The notes: a model not told the origin generated them from the sequence alone. Positions 26,220-35,308 are shown, counted from the first letter of the stretch. The stretch is DNA of 64,000 bases from Mycobacterium simulans (GCF_900232995.1 NZ_OCVX01000007.1:846738-910737); one strand, 5' to 3'. Numbers and translations are program-made.

Positions 26220-27761
26220 GTGGGCAGGCCGCGGACCCCTCGCCTCACGCTGATAGCGGTTTGCCTCGCGGTCTTCATGTTGTTGCTCGACATGACCATC
26301 GTGTCGGCTGCGCTTGCCAACATTCAGGCATCGCTGGACGCCGAGCTCAGTGGATTGCAGTGGGTAGTAGACGCGTACGCGCTGCCCATGGCGGGCCTGT
26401 TGCTCACGGCGGCCACGTTGGGCGACCGGCTTGGGCGGCGACGCCTCTTCCTGGCCGGAATGACGGTGTTCACGCTCGCTTCGGCGGGCTGCGCATTGGC
26501 CGGCAGCATCGAGGTGCTGAACGCTTGCCGGGCGCTGCAGGGCGCGGGCGGGGCAGTCTTGCTTGGCGTCTCACTGCCGATTGTGGCCGCGGCCTACCCC
26601 GAACAGCGCGGCAGGGGCGTAGCGATCGCGATCTACGGTGGCGTCATGGGAGCGGGCGCCGCCGTCGGGCCGCTGCTCGGTGGCGCATTGGTGGGAGCCT
26701 TCGGCTGGCAGTCGATCTTTCTGATCAACGTGCCGATCGGATTGGTCGCGCTGGCGATCGCGGTGTGGTTCGTGCCGGAATCCCGTGCGCCGCAAGACCG
26801 CCCGCTCGACTTGGTCGGTACGGCCGTGTTGACGGCCGCGCTGTTCGCCGGCACGTATGTGTTGATCGAAGGCAATCACCGTGGTTGGACCAGCCCGCTG
26901 ATCGTCGGGCTGAGCGTGTTCTGCGTCTTGTCCCTGCTGCTGTTCGGCTCGTGGGAAGCACGCGTGAGCGCTCCCATGCTCGACCTGCGGGTGGTGCGCC
27001 GACCCGGTTTCGCCGGGGTATCGCTCGCGGCGTTCGCGGCGGCCGGAACACTGATCGCCTCGACCAACTACCTCGCGCTGTATTTCATGAACACCTTGGG
27101 ATACAGCCCATTTCAGGCCGGGCTGCGAGCGCTCCCGCTGACCATCGCATGCGTGCTGGGCGCCCCGCTCGCCATGACCGCCGCGCCCCACTTTCCGGCC
27201 TGGATGTCGATACCCGGTGGCGCCGTGTTGATCGCGGTCGGGCTATGGCTAATGACAGGGGTCACCGAGAACACTCAATGGACACACTTCATCGGTGGTT
27301 CCATCGTGGCCGGACTGGGTCTGGGTGGCCTGTTCGCGTTGACTTCCGACATCGCTTTGCAATTCGTACCGGTCGCCGACGCCGGGATGGCCACCGGAAC
27401 GGTGAGCACGATCCGTCAGGTCGGCATCCTAGCCGGCGTCGCCGGCCTTGGGGCACTGTTCAGCCGGCATGCGGCCAACGGCGCCGCCGACGGACTTGCC
27501 AAGCTGCACGGCGTCGCCCCAGGCCCGGTTCGCCAACTCGCCGACCGATTGTCCGCCGGCGCGGGCCTGCGGGTGCTCGAGTTCCTGCCCGACGACGTGA
27601 GGCCGGCGCTGCCGGCGATCGCGCGGGTGGCCCGGCAGGCAAGCGCCGACGGCATGCAGGCGGCCTTGGTGGCCGCCGCATTCGCCGCGACCGTCGCCGC
27701 GGTGGGCGCGGCCATCCTGATCGGGGTCGGCGGGCACCGCCAGCGGGTAGTCTCCGAATAA
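26220..27761 (+). CDS. MFS exporter, DHA2 (14-TMS, EmrB/QacA-type)
   Basis: A 513-residue major facilitator of the drug:H+ antiporter 2 type. The hydrophobic profile fits 14 helices. Hallmarks are LDMTIVSAALANIQ in TMS1 (motif D1), the motif A loop LGDRLGRRRLF, and motif C GAAVGPLLGGALVG. GTG 26220 is chosen as start because it lies 14 bp after the acyltransferase stop; the longer frame from 26166 would start inside that gene. The following N-acyltransferase gene starts 1 bp after its stop, so the product is likely an exporter for a metabolite made by the operon, or a drug pump. Substrate unknown. Confidence 0.9.
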   Translation: MGRPRTPRLTLIAVCLAVFMLLLDMTIVSAALANIQASLDAELSGLQWVVDAYALPMAGLLLTAATLGDRLGRRRLFLAGMTVFTLASAGCALAGSIEVLNACRALQGAGGAVLLGVSLPIVAAAYPEQRGRGVAIAIYGGVMGAGAAVGPLLGGALVGAFGWQSIFLINVPIGLVALAIAVWFVPESRAPQDRPLDLVGTAVLTAALFAGTYVLIEGNHRGWTSPLIVGLSVFCVLSLLLFGSWEARVSAPMLDLRVVRRPGFAGVSLAAFAAAGTLIASTNYLALYFMNTLGYSPFQAGLRALPLTIACVLGAPLAMTAAPHFPAWMSIPGGAVLIAVGLWLMTGVTENTQWTHFIGGSIVAGLGLGGLFALTSDIALQFVPVADAGMATGTVSTIRQVGILAGVAGLGALFSRHAANGAADGLAKLHGVAPGPVRQLADRLSAGAGLRVLEFLPDDVRPALPAIARVARQASADGMQAALVAAAFAATVAAVGAAILIGVGGHRQRVVSE

Positions 27762-27762
27762 C

Positions 27763-28569
27763 ATGGTGGGTGACGCAATCCTGATCCCGGCGACCGCTAC
27801 CGGCCGCTACAGCGTCATGATCTCCACCGACCCCGCCGACATCGAAGCCGCGCAGCGGCTGCGCTACCAGGTATTTGCCGAAGAGCTGGGGGCGGCGCTG
27901 CCGCGTGCCACCCGCGGGCCGCTGACCGGGGAAATGATCGATGTCGACCAGTTCGATCCGCACAGCGATCATCTGTTGGCCAGGGACGAGACGAGCGGAC
28001 AGATCGTCGGCTGCTACCGGCTGCTGCCGCCCGACGGCGCCCGGGCCGCGGGTGGACTGTTCGCCGACACCATTTTCGATATCGGTGGCCTGAATCAGTT
28101 GCGCCCCAAGCTCGTCGAACTTGGTCGCGCGAGTGTGCATGCCGAACACCGCACGGGCGCTGTGATGGGTCTACTGTGGGCCGCAATACTGTGGTATCAG
28201 GAAATCACCGGCTATGAATGGGGGATCGGGTGCCTGTCGGTTCAAATGGAAGGCGGGTACCGGCGGGGCGCGTTGGTGCGAGGCGTGCGCGACGCGGCGT
28301 TCGGTACTCAGCCTGCGCCCGCCCAGTACCGAGTGATGCCGCGAAACCCAGTTCAGGTCAACGGATTAAGCCTGTCCGAGTTGCCTGACCCCGGACGCGT
28401 GCGGATACCGCCGATGGTGCAGGGCTCCCTGCGAATCGGTGGGATGATCTGCGGAGAACCCTCCTACGATGCCGATTTCGACATGGCCGATTTCGTCGTC
28501 CTGATTAACCGGGACATGGTGCGTGAACGCTATCTGGAACGGTTGACGCGTTCTCATGTCCACTCCTGA
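27763..28569 (+). CDS. GNAT N-acyltransferase, OlsB/hemolysin-like family
   Basis: A 268-residue protein of the GNAT-fold family that contains OlsB, the acyl-ACP:ornithine N-alpha-acyltransferase, and acyl-homoserine-lactone-synthase-like enzymes. Visible signatures: IEAAQRLRYQVFAEELGA near residue 24, DQFDPHSDHLLARD, IVGCYRLLPP, the catalytic-site LVELGRASVHAEHRTG, and the C-terminal RIGGMICGEPSYDADFDMAD typical of OlsB-type proteins. Expected reaction: transfer of an acyl chain from acyl-ACP or CoA to the amino group of an amino acid. It starts 1 bp after the MFS stop and overlaps the N-hydroxylase gene by 14 bp, so the three are co-translated. The amino acid and the acyl chain cannot be told from sequence. 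Confidence 0.85.
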   Translation: MVGDAILIPATATGRYSVMISTDPADIEAAQRLRYQVFAEELGAALPRATRGPLTGEMIDVDQFDPHSDHLLARDETSGQIVGCYRLLPPDGARAAGGLFADTIFDIGGLNQLRPKLVELGRASVHAEHRTGAVMGLLWAAILWYQEITGYEWGIGCLSVQMEGGYRRGALVRGVRDAAFGTQPAPAQYRVMPRNPVQVNGLSLSELPDPGRVRIPPMVQGSLRIGGMICGEPSYDADFDMADFVVLINRDMVRERYLERLTRSHVHS

Positions 28570-29788
28570 ACGAACGGATTTGCTCGGTATCGGCTTCGGG
28601 CCGTCGAATCTCGCGTTGGCGATCGCGCTGGATGAGCGCAGCATGCACGCGGTGTTCGCAGAGACCCAGCCGAGATTCAGTTGGCACCGGGGCATGTTGC
28701 TGCCGAGCGCACGCATGCAGGTGCCGTTCCTCAAAGACCTGGTGACTCTCCGAAACCCAAAGAGCGACTTCACGTTTGTAAACTACCTGAGCGAATGCGA
28801 CCGGATCGTCGAGTTCATCGGCCGGCACACGTTGTTTCCCAGCCGGGTGGAATTCCACCACTATCTCGAGTGGGCCGCGTGCCGTGTGGCCGCCGATGTC
28901 CGCTATGGACATCGCGTCGTCGAGGTGACTAGCGGCGAACCAGGCTTTGTGGTGCGGACGGATCCCGAGTGGTTGATTCACGCACGGACATTGGTGTTGG
29001 GGACGGGTCTGCGGCCCGTGCTGCCCGAGGGTGTTTCCGAAACTGCCCGACAGTGGCATAGCCACACGCTGCTTAATGGTCTCGCGACGCTGAATGCCGC
29101 CGCCCCAAGGCGATTCGCAGTTGTCGGTGCGGGTCAAAGCGCGGCGGAGGTGGTCGGCTACCTGCACGACACCTACCAGCAGGCGCAGGTGCATGCGGTC
29201 TTCACCCGATACGGCTACAGCGTGGCCGACGACAATCCTTTTGCGAATCGAATTTTCGACCCCTCGGCCGTTGACGATTTCTATGCTGCCGACCAACCGC
29301 TGCGTCAGCGACTGCTCGACTACCACCGGTCAACCAATTATTCGGCCGTTGATCCGCAACTGCTCGACGACCTCTATTCCCGCGAGTATTCCGAGCGGGT
29401 GTCAGGTAATCGACGCCTCATCATGCACAACGCCTCCGAAATCACCGGCGCCCAAGAATATCCGGATCGGGTGCGGCTGAAGATATCTCACCTGACCACG
29501 CACCGGCAGCAGACCCTGGACTGCGACGCGGTTGTTTATGCAACGGGCTATACGCCGGTGGACATCCGAGGATTCCTGGGAGATTTGGCTGGCCGCTATG
29601 AGTTCGACTCCGAGGGGCGGCCGGCTGTCACGCGAGACTACCGTTTGGTCCCCAAATCGGGAGCGCCGGGAGATATCTACCTCAATGGGTCGGTTGAGCA
29701 CACGCATGGCCTCGCGTCCTCATTGTTGTCGAACGTGGCGGTGCGCGCCGGCGAAATCGTCGCGGCAATTGCCACGCGACAAGATTAG
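28556..29788 (+). CDS. L-ornithine/L-lysine N-monooxygenase (PvdA/SidA/IucD type)
   Basis: A 410-residue FAD- and NADPH-dependent N-hydroxylating monooxygenase. FAD site near the N-terminus: LGIGFGPSNLALAIAL. Then the substrate-side MLLPSARMQVPFLKDLVTLR and PKSDFTFVNYL typical of ornithine hydroxylases; NADPH site VVGAGQSAAEVVGYLHDTY; and ATGYTPVD near the C-terminus, with LNGSVEHTHGLASSLLSNVA at the end. Such enzymes make N5-hydroxyornithine or N6-hydroxylysine for hydroxamates. It is unlike the mycobactin enzyme MbtG, which belongs to a distant branch. No siderophore NRPS or synthetase is beside it. Its start overlaps the OlsB-like gene by 14 bp, and its end overlaps the convergent TetR gene by 4 bp. 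Confidence 0.92.
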   Translation: MSTPERTDLLGIGFGPSNLALAIALDERSMHAVFAETQPRFSWHRGMLLPSARMQVPFLKDLVTLRNPKSDFTFVNYLSECDRIVEFIGRHTLFPSRVEFHHYLEWAACRVAADVRYGHRVVEVTSGEPGFVVRTDPEWLIHARTLVLGTGLRPVLPEGVSETARQWHSHTLLNGLATLNAAAPRRFAVVGAGQSAAEVVGYLHDTYQQAQVHAVFTRYGYSVADDNPFANRIFDPSAVDDFYAADQPLRQRLLDYHRSTNYSAVDPQLLDDLYSREYSERVSGNRRLIMHNASEITGAQEYPDRVRLKISHLTTHRQQTLDCDAVVYATGYTPVDIRGFLGDLAGRYEFDSEGRPAVTRDYRLVPKSGAPGDIYLNGSVEHTHGLASSLLSNVAVRAGEIVAAIATRQD

Positions 29789-30372
29789 GTCGCCCGTCGG
29801 GCGGGCGTCGGCGTCAGGATCGGGACGACGAACTCCTCGACCATTGCCCGCTCGTCGGTTTCGTCACGGCCGGGGAACATCAGCAGGGAGATGATCACTC
29901 GCACCGCCCATCGAGCTCGTCGTTCGACAGTGGCTGGGTCGTCGGGCCCAAGAGAGCTCAGAAAGCCGGCGGCCAAGGCGGTGATCACCGCGGACTGCCC
30001 CGCCATCTCGCCGCCGATCGGCAGGCGGGTTGAGTCGAACCACGCCGCCAATGCCGGGTTCTCGCGAACCATCCCCAAGGTGGCGGTGATGCCGGCGATG
30101 AGCCGTTGGCGCGAGTCCTCAACATGAGCGATCCGCTGCAAGATCTCGCGACCCAGCCGGCGCGACTCGCGATGCACGTAAGCCGTTCGCAGCGCCTCTC
30201 GGCTCTCGAAGTACCGATACAGCGTCGCACGGGAACAGCCTGCGGCACTTGCGATCTCATTCATGCCGATCGTAGCCGGATCACGATCGGTGTAGAGCCG
30301 CTCGGCCGCATCGAGTATCCGGTCCGCAGCCGCCTCGGTGCGGTGCGCGGCCAGCCAGTCGTTACCCGGCAT
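29785..30372 (-). CDS. TetR-family regulator (Rv1255c-like)
   Basis: A 195-residue TetR regulator. The DNA-binding domain has RILDAAERLYTDRDPATIGM and IASAAGCSRATLYRYFESRE, the full TetR helix-turn-helix. The C-terminal domain contains ALAAWFDSTRLPIGGEMAGQ and the helix ARWAVRVIISLLMFPG, which suggests a ligand pocket for a hydrophobic compound. ATG 30372 (MPGNDWLAA) shares one base with the stop of the upstream cyp130 gene, so they form an operon (cyp130 first). In H37Rv Rv1256c-Rv1255c have the same order. It could regulate cyp130 and possibly the convergent N-acyltransferase operon. Confidence 0.9.
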   Translation of the reverse strand: MPGNDWLAAHRTEAAADRILDAAERLYTDRDPATIGMNEIASAAGCSRATLYRYFESREALRTAYVHRESRRLGREILQRIAHVEDSRQRLIAGITATLGMVRENPALAAWFDSTRLPIGGEMAGQSAVITALAAGFLSSLGPDDPATVERRARWAVRVIISLLMFPGRDETDERAMVEEFVVPILTPTPARRAT

Positions 30373-31613
30373 CAGGACCGGACCCGGATCGGCACCGACA
30401 ACGGGCGCCGGACATAGCTGCCGCCCGCCCACACGATGCGCGACTCGTCGACTTCGAAGTCCGGGCAGCGGGCCAGCAGCTCGGTCAGCGCAACCCGGGA
30501 TTGCATACGCGCCGCGGCCGCACCCAAACAGTGATGTGCACCATGGCTGAAAGTCAGAATGTTGCGGGGGCGCCGGTTCACATCGAGTTCGGCTGCGTCC
30601 GGCCCATATTGGCGTTCGTCGTGGTTGGCCGACCCATATAACAGCAACACCTTGCGACCCGCCGGGACGGTGATGTCACCAATTGTCACGTCGCGTGTGA
30701 CCGTGCGCGCCAGCCCCTGCACCGGCGAGGTCAGCCGCAGCAGTTCCTCAACCGCGTCGGGGATGCGTTCGGGGTTGTCGACCAGCAGCTGGCGCTGGTC
30801 GGGCCGTTGGTGCAGCATCGGCATCGAGCTGCCGAGCATGCCGGTGACGGTGTCGTTGCCGCCGGTGACCATCGTGAAGGTGAACGCAAGTATCGACAGC
30901 ACGCCGGCGATGTCGCCGTCGGCGCCCACCCCGGCCGCGACCAGGTGCGAAATGGTGTCGTCCGCGGGTGCGGTACGGCGTCGCTCGATCAGCGCGCTGA
31001 AGTAGGCCATCATCGACCCGACCGCGTCCTCGACAGTGTCCTGTGCGCCGGCGACGGCACCCTCAACCGTATTCGCGGCGACGATGGCCTGGGTCCAGCC
31101 GTCGAACTGGACCCGGTCTGCTTCGGGGACACCGAGATAGTGCGCGACCACCATCGACGGCAGTGGCTTGAACAGTTCGGTGACAATATCGCCGCCGCCG
31201 CCCGCGCGCAGCGTCTCGATCCGCTCGACGACGAACTCGCGCACTTTCGGCTCGACCGCCTCGACTTGTCGCGGGGTAAAGCCGCGGGACACCAGCTTGC
31301 GAAACTCGGTGTGTACCGGGGGGTCCTGCATCACCATCGGCGGGTTATCTTGCAGCCCAATCATTTCCAGCTCGCCGTAATTGACGGTCAAGCCCTGCGC
31401 CGATGAGAACGTCTCGTGGTCCCGAGCCGCGGACCACACGTCGCTGTGCCGCGACAGCACGTAATAGTCGTGCTCGGGACGCCCGGGCGGGATGACATGG
31501 TGCACCGGGTCGTGATCGCGCAGCGCCTTGTACATCGGCCAGGGATTCGGCCAGGTGTCCGCGGTGGCGAGCTGAAAATTACACAGAACATCGCGAGACA
31601 AAGCTACCGACAT
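30372..31613 (-). CDS. cyp130: Cytochrome P450 130
   Basis: A 413-residue P450, near identical in pattern to CYP130 (Rv1256c). Visible motifs: TWPNPWPMYKALRDHDPVHH at the start, EHDYYVLSRHSDVW, I-helix oxygen-activation segment TMVTGGNDTVTG (Gly-Gly-Asn-Asp-Thr), the K-helix ExxR in VEELLRL, and the heme loop FSHGAHHCLGAAAAR with the Cys thiolate. Relative to remembered H37Rv CYP130, the region VEGAVAGAQDTVEDAVGSMM is a little longer. The natural substrate is unknown. It needs a ferredoxin and reductase encoded elsewhere. It is co-transcribed with the TetR gene. Confidence 0.95.
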   Translation of the reverse strand: MSVALSRDVLCNFQLATADTWPNPWPMYKALRDHDPVHHVIPPGRPEHDYYVLSRHSDVWSAARDHETFSSAQGLTVNYGELEMIGLQDNPPMVMQDPPVHTEFRKLVSRGFTPRQVEAVEPKVREFVVERIETLRAGGGGDIVTELFKPLPSMVVAHYLGVPEADRVQFDGWTQAIVAANTVEGAVAGAQDTVEDAVGSMMAYFSALIERRRTAPADDTISHLVAAGVGADGDIAGVLSILAFTFTMVTGGNDTVTGMLGSSMPMLHQRPDQRQLLVDNPERIPDAVEELLRLTSPVQGLARTVTRDVTIGDITVPAGRKVLLLYGSANHDERQYGPDAAELDVNRRPRNILTFSHGAHHCLGAAAARMQSRVALTELLARCPDFEVDESRIVWAGGSYVRRPLSVPIRVRS

Positions 31614-31660
31614 GTCTTATTCGTACGACACCATCGTCGAGATGTCAACATACCTACGCC
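31614..31660. promoter_or_regulatory. Candidate operator upstream of cyp130
   Basis: TCGTACGA at 31621-31628 is a perfect 8-bp palindrome, with TCGTCGA following at 31636, just upstream of the cyp130 start. It is a possible binding site for the TetR protein encoded in the same operon. The site is short and its role is unproven. Confidence 0.3.
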
Positions 31661-31776
31661 CGTTCCGCATCGAGTGTGCGTTCATGGCTTCGGGTGTGTA
31701 CTCGCGGCGAGATTTCGCTGGATTTCTCGCCCTCATTTCACACTGAAAGCCCTAAGCGCACACTCGACGCCAGCAG

Positions 31777-33138
31777 CTAGATCCCGCTGCCCGGGTTCAG
31801 GATGCCCAACGGGTCCAGGGCCTGCTTGATCCGCCGGTTCAGGTCCATGACCTCAGGGCCCAGATAGCCGGCCAACCACGGCCGCTTCAGCCGCCCGACC
31901 CCATGCTCGCCGGTGATCGTGCCGCCCAGCCCCACGGCCAAATCCATGATCTCGCCGTACGCGACATGCGCGCGCTCCACCATCGCGGCGTCGGACGGGT
32001 CATACACCAGCAGCGGATGGGTATTGCCATCGCCGGCGTGGGCGATCACTGAGATCATCAGGTCACGCTCCGAAGCGATTCGCGCGATTCCGGCCACCAG
32101 CTCGCCCAATGCGGGCAGCGGCACCCCGACATCTTCGAGCAATAGCGATCCCTTACTTTCAACCGCCGGGATGCAGAACCGGCGCGCGGCCACGAATGCC
32201 TCGCCTTCGTCGGGATCGTCGGTGGAAAACACTTCTGTCGCACCGTTTTCGGCGAACACCGCGGCCATCAGTTCGGCGTCCTGACTGCCCGCCCGCCCAC
32301 GTTCGTCGGAGCCAGCCACCAGCATCGCGGCCGCAGTGCGGTCCAGGTCCATTCGCATCGTGTCCTCGACAGCGTTGATCGCTACCGAATCCATGAACTC
32401 CAGCATCGAGGGACGTAGCCGCGCGGTAACCCCGAGCACGGCATCGATCGCGGCCCGGACCGAGGCGAAGCTGGCCACCACAATGCTCGACGCATTTTGC
32501 GCGGGTATCAGCCGCAGCGTCACTTCCGTGATGACGCCCAGCGTGCCCTCGCTGCCGACGAAGAGTTTGGTCAGCGAGAGCCCCGCCACGTCCTTCAAAC
32601 GTGGGCCACCCAACCGGACCGCGGTGCCGTCGGCCAGCACCACCTGCATGCCCAGCACATAGTCGGTGGTGACGCCGTACTTCACGCAGCACAACCCGCC
32701 GGCGTTGGTGGCGATGTTGCCGCCGATGCTGCAGATGTCGAACGACGACGGATCGGGCGGATACCACAGACCGTGGTCGGCGGCGGCCTGCTTCACCTCG
32801 GCGTTGAACAGCCCAGGCTGGCATACCGCGGTGCGGGTGACTGGGTCGACGGTGATGTCGCGCATCTTTTCCGTCGACAGCACGATCCCGTTGTCCAGCG
32901 CGGTCGCGCCGCCCGACAGGCCGCTGCCGGCGCCCCGCGTGACCACCGGCACCCTGTGGGCGGAAGCCCACCGCAGCACCGTCTGCACCTCTTCGGTGCG
33001 CCTCGGCCGGACCACGGCTAGCGGTTTGCCCGCCGACGGATCAAACGCGCGGTCTTGCCGGTAGCCCTCGGTCACCGCTGGATCGGTAACCACCAGCCCT
33101 TCCGGCAACTCGGCAATCAGCCCCGCCAATACGTCCAC
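31777..33138 (-). CDS. FAD-linked oxidoreductase, GlcD/D-lactate dehydrogenase type (Rv1257c-like)
   Basis: A 453-residue flavoenzyme of the vanillyl-alcohol-oxidase fold (FAD_binding_4 plus FAD-oxidase C domain), the same length class as Rv1257c. The FAD-binding half has VVRPRRTEEVQTVLRWASAH, the pyrophosphate loop VTRGAGSGLSGGATAL, and IGGNIATNAGGLCCVKYGVT. The C-terminal half carries ISVIAHAGDGNTHPLLVYDP and ITGEHGVGRLKRPWL, with the conserved His residues of the D-2-hydroxyacid dehydrogenase family. Likely reaction: oxidation of glycolate, D-lactate or a related 2-hydroxy acid. It lies 10 bp after the tap stop on the same strand, suggesting co-transcription. Confidence 0.92.
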   Translation of the reverse strand: MDVLAGLIAELPEGLVVTDPAVTEGYRQDRAFDPSAGKPLAVVRPRRTEEVQTVLRWASAHRVPVVTRGAGSGLSGGATALDNGIVLSTEKMRDITVDPVTRTAVCQPGLFNAEVKQAAADHGLWYPPDPSSFDICSIGGNIATNAGGLCCVKYGVTTDYVLGMQVVLADGTAVRLGGPRLKDVAGLSLTKLFVGSEGTLGVITEVTLRLIPAQNASSIVVASFASVRAAIDAVLGVTARLRPSMLEFMDSVAINAVEDTMRMDLDRTAAAMLVAGSDERGRAGSQDAELMAAVFAENGATEVFSTDDPDEGEAFVAARRFCIPAVESKGSLLLEDVGVPLPALGELVAGIARIASERDLMISVIAHAGDGNTHPLLVYDPSDAAMVERAHVAYGEIMDLAVGLGGTITGEHGVGRLKRPWLAGYLGPEVMDLNRRIKQALDPLGILNPGSGI

Positions 33139-33148
33139 CGGGCCGATC

Positions 33149-34390
33149 CTACGAGTCGACCGCGAACTCCGGTTCGCGGTCGAGTTCGTGCAGCGACGTC
33201 AGCCGGGCACAGATCAGGCCGGCGACCAGGATCGGCAGCGCCAATGCGAAGAACGTTGCCTTCAACCCGGCCGCGTCGGTCAGCGGACCGGCCAGCAGCA
33301 ACCCCAACGGACCCGCGGCATAGGCCAGCGACGCCATCACCCCAACCACTCGGCCACGCAGATAATGCGGGGCCCGGGTCTGCATGACGTAGTTGTAGAT
33401 CGGCTGGATTGGCCCGTAGACCAGGCCGATCATCGCGCACATCGCCAGGATGACGGGCAACGGCGGCAGCAGTGCGATCCCAGCCGTCGCCAGCCCGAGG
33501 GTGAGCACCGCGGTCAGCATGATGGTGCGCCGCGGCAGGTGCTTCGCCAGCGGCGCGTAGCCGAGCGCGCCGGCCAGGCCGCCGATGGACAGCGCCATCA
33601 ACACCGAGCCCAGTTGCGCCGGTTGCTGCCGGTCGGTGAAGTACTTCGGGAAAAGCACGCTCTCCATGGGCAGATAAAGCGCGGTCACGGCCAGGTCGAT
33701 CAGCGCCAGCGCACGCAGGACCCGCAAGCTCCACACGAAACGCAGCCCCTGAGCGACTCCGGACACCAGCCCGTCGGGCCGGGTCGTGTGGTGCGGCTTG
33801 CCCGCTCCCTCGAGCCGCAACGCGGCAATCGCAAGGATGGACAACCCGAATGCCCCCGCCGTGATCCACATCGTGTTGATGCCGCCGACCGTTGCGATCA
33901 TCAAGCCGCCGACGCCCGGACCGACCACAAAGGCCAGGTTGATTATCGCCTCGTAGCTGCTGTTGACCCGGTCCAGTGACCAGCCCGCCCGGGCGGCCGC
34001 CTCGGGCAGCATCGACTGACGGGCGGTTATCCCGGCCGGGTCAAACGCGGCCGAAAGAGCGGCCAGCGTCGCCAGTACCACCAGGTTGACCGCGTCGGCG
34101 CCAAACGCCCACGCCACGAGCGGGATTGCGGCCACCGACGCTCCGGATAGGGCGTCGGACACCATGGACACCCAGCGACGCCCGAAGTAGTCGACGGCGG
34201 TGCCCGCGACCAGCGTGGAGAACAGCAGCGGCAGCATCGTCGCGCCGGCCACGATCGACGCCTGTCCGGCACTGCCCTCGCGCTGTAACACCAGCCACGG
34301 GAAGGCGACTATTGAGATGCCGTTGCCCGCACACGCCATCAGCGTGGCGAAAAGGACCAGAAATGCCGGGACGCGGCTGTTAGTGCGCAT
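33149..34390 (-). CDS. tap: MFS multidrug efflux pump Tap
   Basis: A 413-residue 12-helix major facilitator of the MefA/Tap type. Start ATG 34390 (MRTNSRVPAFLVLFATLMAC) is chosen because it gives the right length (Rv1258c is 419 residues) and a clean first helix; the open frame to 34906 crosses the udgB promoter. Motif-A-like region AVDYFGRRWVSMV and PEAAARAGWSLDRVNSSYEA are seen. Tap exports tetracycline, streptomycin and other drugs and is a WhiB7-regulon gene in M. tuberculosis. The 96-bp gap to the divergent udgB gene holds its promoter. Downstream gene: the FAD oxidoreductase. Confidence 0.92.
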   Translation of the reverse strand: MRTNSRVPAFLVLFATLMACAGNGISIVAFPWLVLQREGSAGQASIVAGATMLPLLFSTLVAGTAVDYFGRRWVSMVSDALSGASVAAIPLVAWAFGADAVNLVVLATLAALSAAFDPAGITARQSMLPEAAARAGWSLDRVNSSYEAIINLAFVVGPGVGGLMIATVGGINTMWITAGAFGLSILAIAALRLEGAGKPHHTTRPDGLVSGVAQGLRFVWSLRVLRALALIDLAVTALYLPMESVLFPKYFTDRQQPAQLGSVLMALSIGGLAGALGYAPLAKHLPRRTIMLTAVLTLGLATAGIALLPPLPVILAMCAMIGLVYGPIQPIYNYVMQTRAPHYLRGRVVGVMASLAYAAGPLGLLLAGPLTDAAGLKATFFALALPILVAGLICARLTSLHELDREPEFAVDS

Positions 34391-34486
34391 GGATATCGCC
34401 GCCGAATCTAACGCCAAGCCAGTGTAGGAAACCACCGAATTTCGCGGCGGTGGCCTGGCAGCGATTTTTGCGGGCAGGATGTTCGT

Positions 34487-35308
34487 GTGCTCACGCATCC
34501 CAATACCGGCCAGACGTTCGGTTCCCCGGTCGCGCCCGGTACCGGCTGGCCGGGTGATCCGGCGACGGCGCAGACCCCGGTGGCTGCCGACGCCGCGCAG
34601 GTCGTGACGCTGGCGCGACAAGCGCGCTCGATTTCGGAACTCGACGCGGTGATCAGCGTGTGCCGCGCCTGCCCCCGGCTGGTCACCTGGCGGGAGGACG
34701 TCGCCGTCACCAAGCGCCGAGCGTTTGCCGATCAGCCGTACTGGGGCCGCCCGGTGCCCGGCTGGGGATCTGAGCGGCCGTGGCTCCTGATCGTCGGTCT
34801 GGCCCCGGCCGCGCACGGCGCCAATCGGACTGGACGGATGTTCACCGGCGACCGGTCCGGGGACCAGCTGTACGCGGCACTGTATCGGGCCGGGTTGGTG
34901 AACCAACCGATCAGCATCGATGCCGCAGACGGCTTGCGGGCCAACCAGATTCGCATCGTGGCGCCCGTGCGGTGCGCGCCCCCGGCCAACGCGCCGACGC
35001 CGGCCGAGCGCCTCACCTGCTCGCCGTGGCTGGACGCCGAATGGCGCCTGGTGGCCGATGAGGTCCGGGTGATCGTTGCGCTTGGCGGGTTCGCCTGGCA
35101 GGTCGCGTTAGGCCTCCCGGGCCTGGCCCGGACGGCCGGGGGGCGCAAGCCGAAGTTCGGCCACGGCGTCGTGGCTGACTTGCCGTCGGGTGTGCGATTG
35201 CTAGGTTGCTACCACCCGAGCCAGCAGAACATGTTCACCGGTAGGTTGACTCCGGCAATGCTCGACGACATTTTCACCGAAGCCAAGAAGCGGGCAGGGA
35301 TCAATTGA
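34487..35308 (+). CDS. udgB: Type 5 uracil-DNA glycosylase UdgB
   Basis: A 273-residue family 5 uracil-DNA glycosylase that removes uracil and hypoxanthine from DNA. Motif 1 is LIVGLAPAAHGANRTGRMFT, lacking the catalytic Asp of family 1 as expected; motif 3-like CYHPSQQNMFTGRL carries the catalytic-site His. The cysteines of the iron-sulphur cluster are at CRACPRL, VRCAPPANAP and LTCSP. GTG 34487 is used as start; H37Rv UdgB (Rv1259) is slightly longer at 299 residues, so an upstream start is not excluded, but the sequence before it has no good codon context. Overlaps Rv1260-like gene by 4 bp. Confidence 0.93.
   Translation: MLTHPNTGQTFGSPVAPGTGWPGDPATAQTPVAADAAQVVTLARQARSISELDAVISVCRACPRLVTWREDVAVTKRRAFADQPYWGRPVPGWGSERPWLLIVGLAPAAHGANRTGRMFTGDRSGDQLYAALYRAGLVNQPISIDAADGLRANQIRIVAPVRCAPPANAPTPAERLTCSPWLDAEWRLVADEVRVIVALGGFAWQVALGLPGLARTAGGRKPKFGHGVVADLPSGVRLLGCYHPSQQNMFTGRLTPAMLDDIFTEAKKRAGIN

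Noticed and set aside
26261..27784. 507-residue plus-strand ORF overlapping the MFS gene in another frame
   Set aside because: Arg/Gly-rich translation without hydrophobic pattern; the MFS frame has full family motifs.
34391..34906. Upstream extension of the tap reading frame to 585 residues
   Set aside because: It crosses the udgB start and promoter and adds a non-membrane Arg-rich segment; the family length fits ATG 34390.
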